From positions 1 to 64,000 of the forward strand of contig JAFEDH010000029.1 of NCBI GenBank assembly GCA_018241695.1: 64,000 bases of DNA, read 5' to 3'. Below, piece by piece: positions 63,841-64,000 of this stretch (the first letter of the stretch is position 1; each line of letters starts with the position of its first letter). Both the position numbers and the translations under genes were made by a program. The stretch comes from Pseudomonadota bacterium (lineage in GTDB: Bacteria; Pseudomonadota; Gammaproteobacteria; Burkholderiales; Rhodocyclaceae). The notes beneath the pieces were generated by a model. That model was not told the DNA's origin. It searched no databases and saw only the letters and a program-made list of their open reading frames with translations.

Positions 63841-64000
63841 CCCCCCACCGGCAGCTGCGGAGTCCCCCCGCAGAATCCCCTGCCGGAAAAACTTTCAATA
63901 TAAACAGTCAGCTACGGCACGGCATCGGAACGTCGACACTTTTCGTACCCGGAACGTACCATCCAAGCAGGCAATAAGGGGATTGATTCGCCAGCTTTTC
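63841..64000. other. Intergenic tail of window
   Basis: The last 160 nt hold no supported gene. A plus-strand frame reading through here is a shadow of ackA. No convincing terminator hairpin with a T-run is seen. Confidence 0.5.

Noticed and set aside
1..64000. rRNA, tRNA, CRISPR, insertion sequences or prophage genes
   Set aside because: Intergenic gaps were read for cloverleaf, regular repeat or transposase patterns and none was found. No tool-based scan was possible.

Overview
This 64 kb window is GC-rich, densely coded DNA, most probably from a betaproteobacterium. Pointers are the xseB-ispA-dxs order, FolE2, a Gcr-type 'site-specific recombinase' membrane protein, SlyX, LplT and PEP-CTERM proteins. 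The many short-chain dehydrogenases, old-yellow-enzyme flavoproteins, Rieske oxygenases and a TonB receptor suggest a catabolically versatile relative of the Rhodocyclales/Sterolibacteriaceae. That placement is inference; no rRNA or tRNA gene was seen in the window.

Layout. 0-7.8 kb: the tail of an upstream gene, a terminator, a Rieske oxygenase, then isoprenoid genes (xseB, ispA, dxs), folE2, a GcvR-like ACT protein, trhP and a conserved hypothetical. 7.8-17.3 kb: an MsbA-like ABC exporter, sodC, ettA, a hexose-6-phosphate mutarotase, slyX, a MliC-like lipoprotein, the Gcr-like membrane protein, an orphan small protein and two glycine-zipper envelope proteins. 17.4-22.4 kb: two SDRs facing an OYE-SDR pair, then a COQ4 homolog overlapping moaA-mobA and followed by a 2-hydroxyacid dehydrogenase. 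25-38.5 kb: PAS-GGEEF diguanylate cyclase, Dyp peroxidase, YbbP-like permease, radA-alr, lplT, a TPM/TPM/LemA set, a Tat-type amidase and an alpha/beta hydrolase. 38.5-44 kb: an orphan MlaF ATPase and the biotin operon bioA-F-H-C-D. 44.4-46.4 kb: two tandem PEP-CTERM L-type-lectin-like exoproteins and a YCII protein. 46.5-60.8 kb: an accessory catabolic island. 61.2-63.8 kb: a MaoC-Pta fusion and acetate kinase.

The most interesting region is the island at 46.5-60.8 kb. It holds a flavoprotein-SnoaL-SDR operon and an MFS-RidA operon. A LuxR-type regulator diverges from the latter, followed by a DadA-like oxidase, a heme-c/PQQ dehydrogenase resembling polyvinyl alcohol dehydrogenase, a DUF1579-like secreted protein, a TonB receptor and a Rieske oxygenase. 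An 8-mer, CCGGTACC, sits about 95-115 nt upstream of the flavoprotein, MFS and DadA-like start codons. It also occurs 104 nt upstream of a distant amidase gene at 37.4 kb, inside a stem-loop. This looks like the operator of one regulon, plausibly controlled by the LuxR protein, for uptake and oxidation of an unidentified, possibly amide- or amine-containing, substrate.
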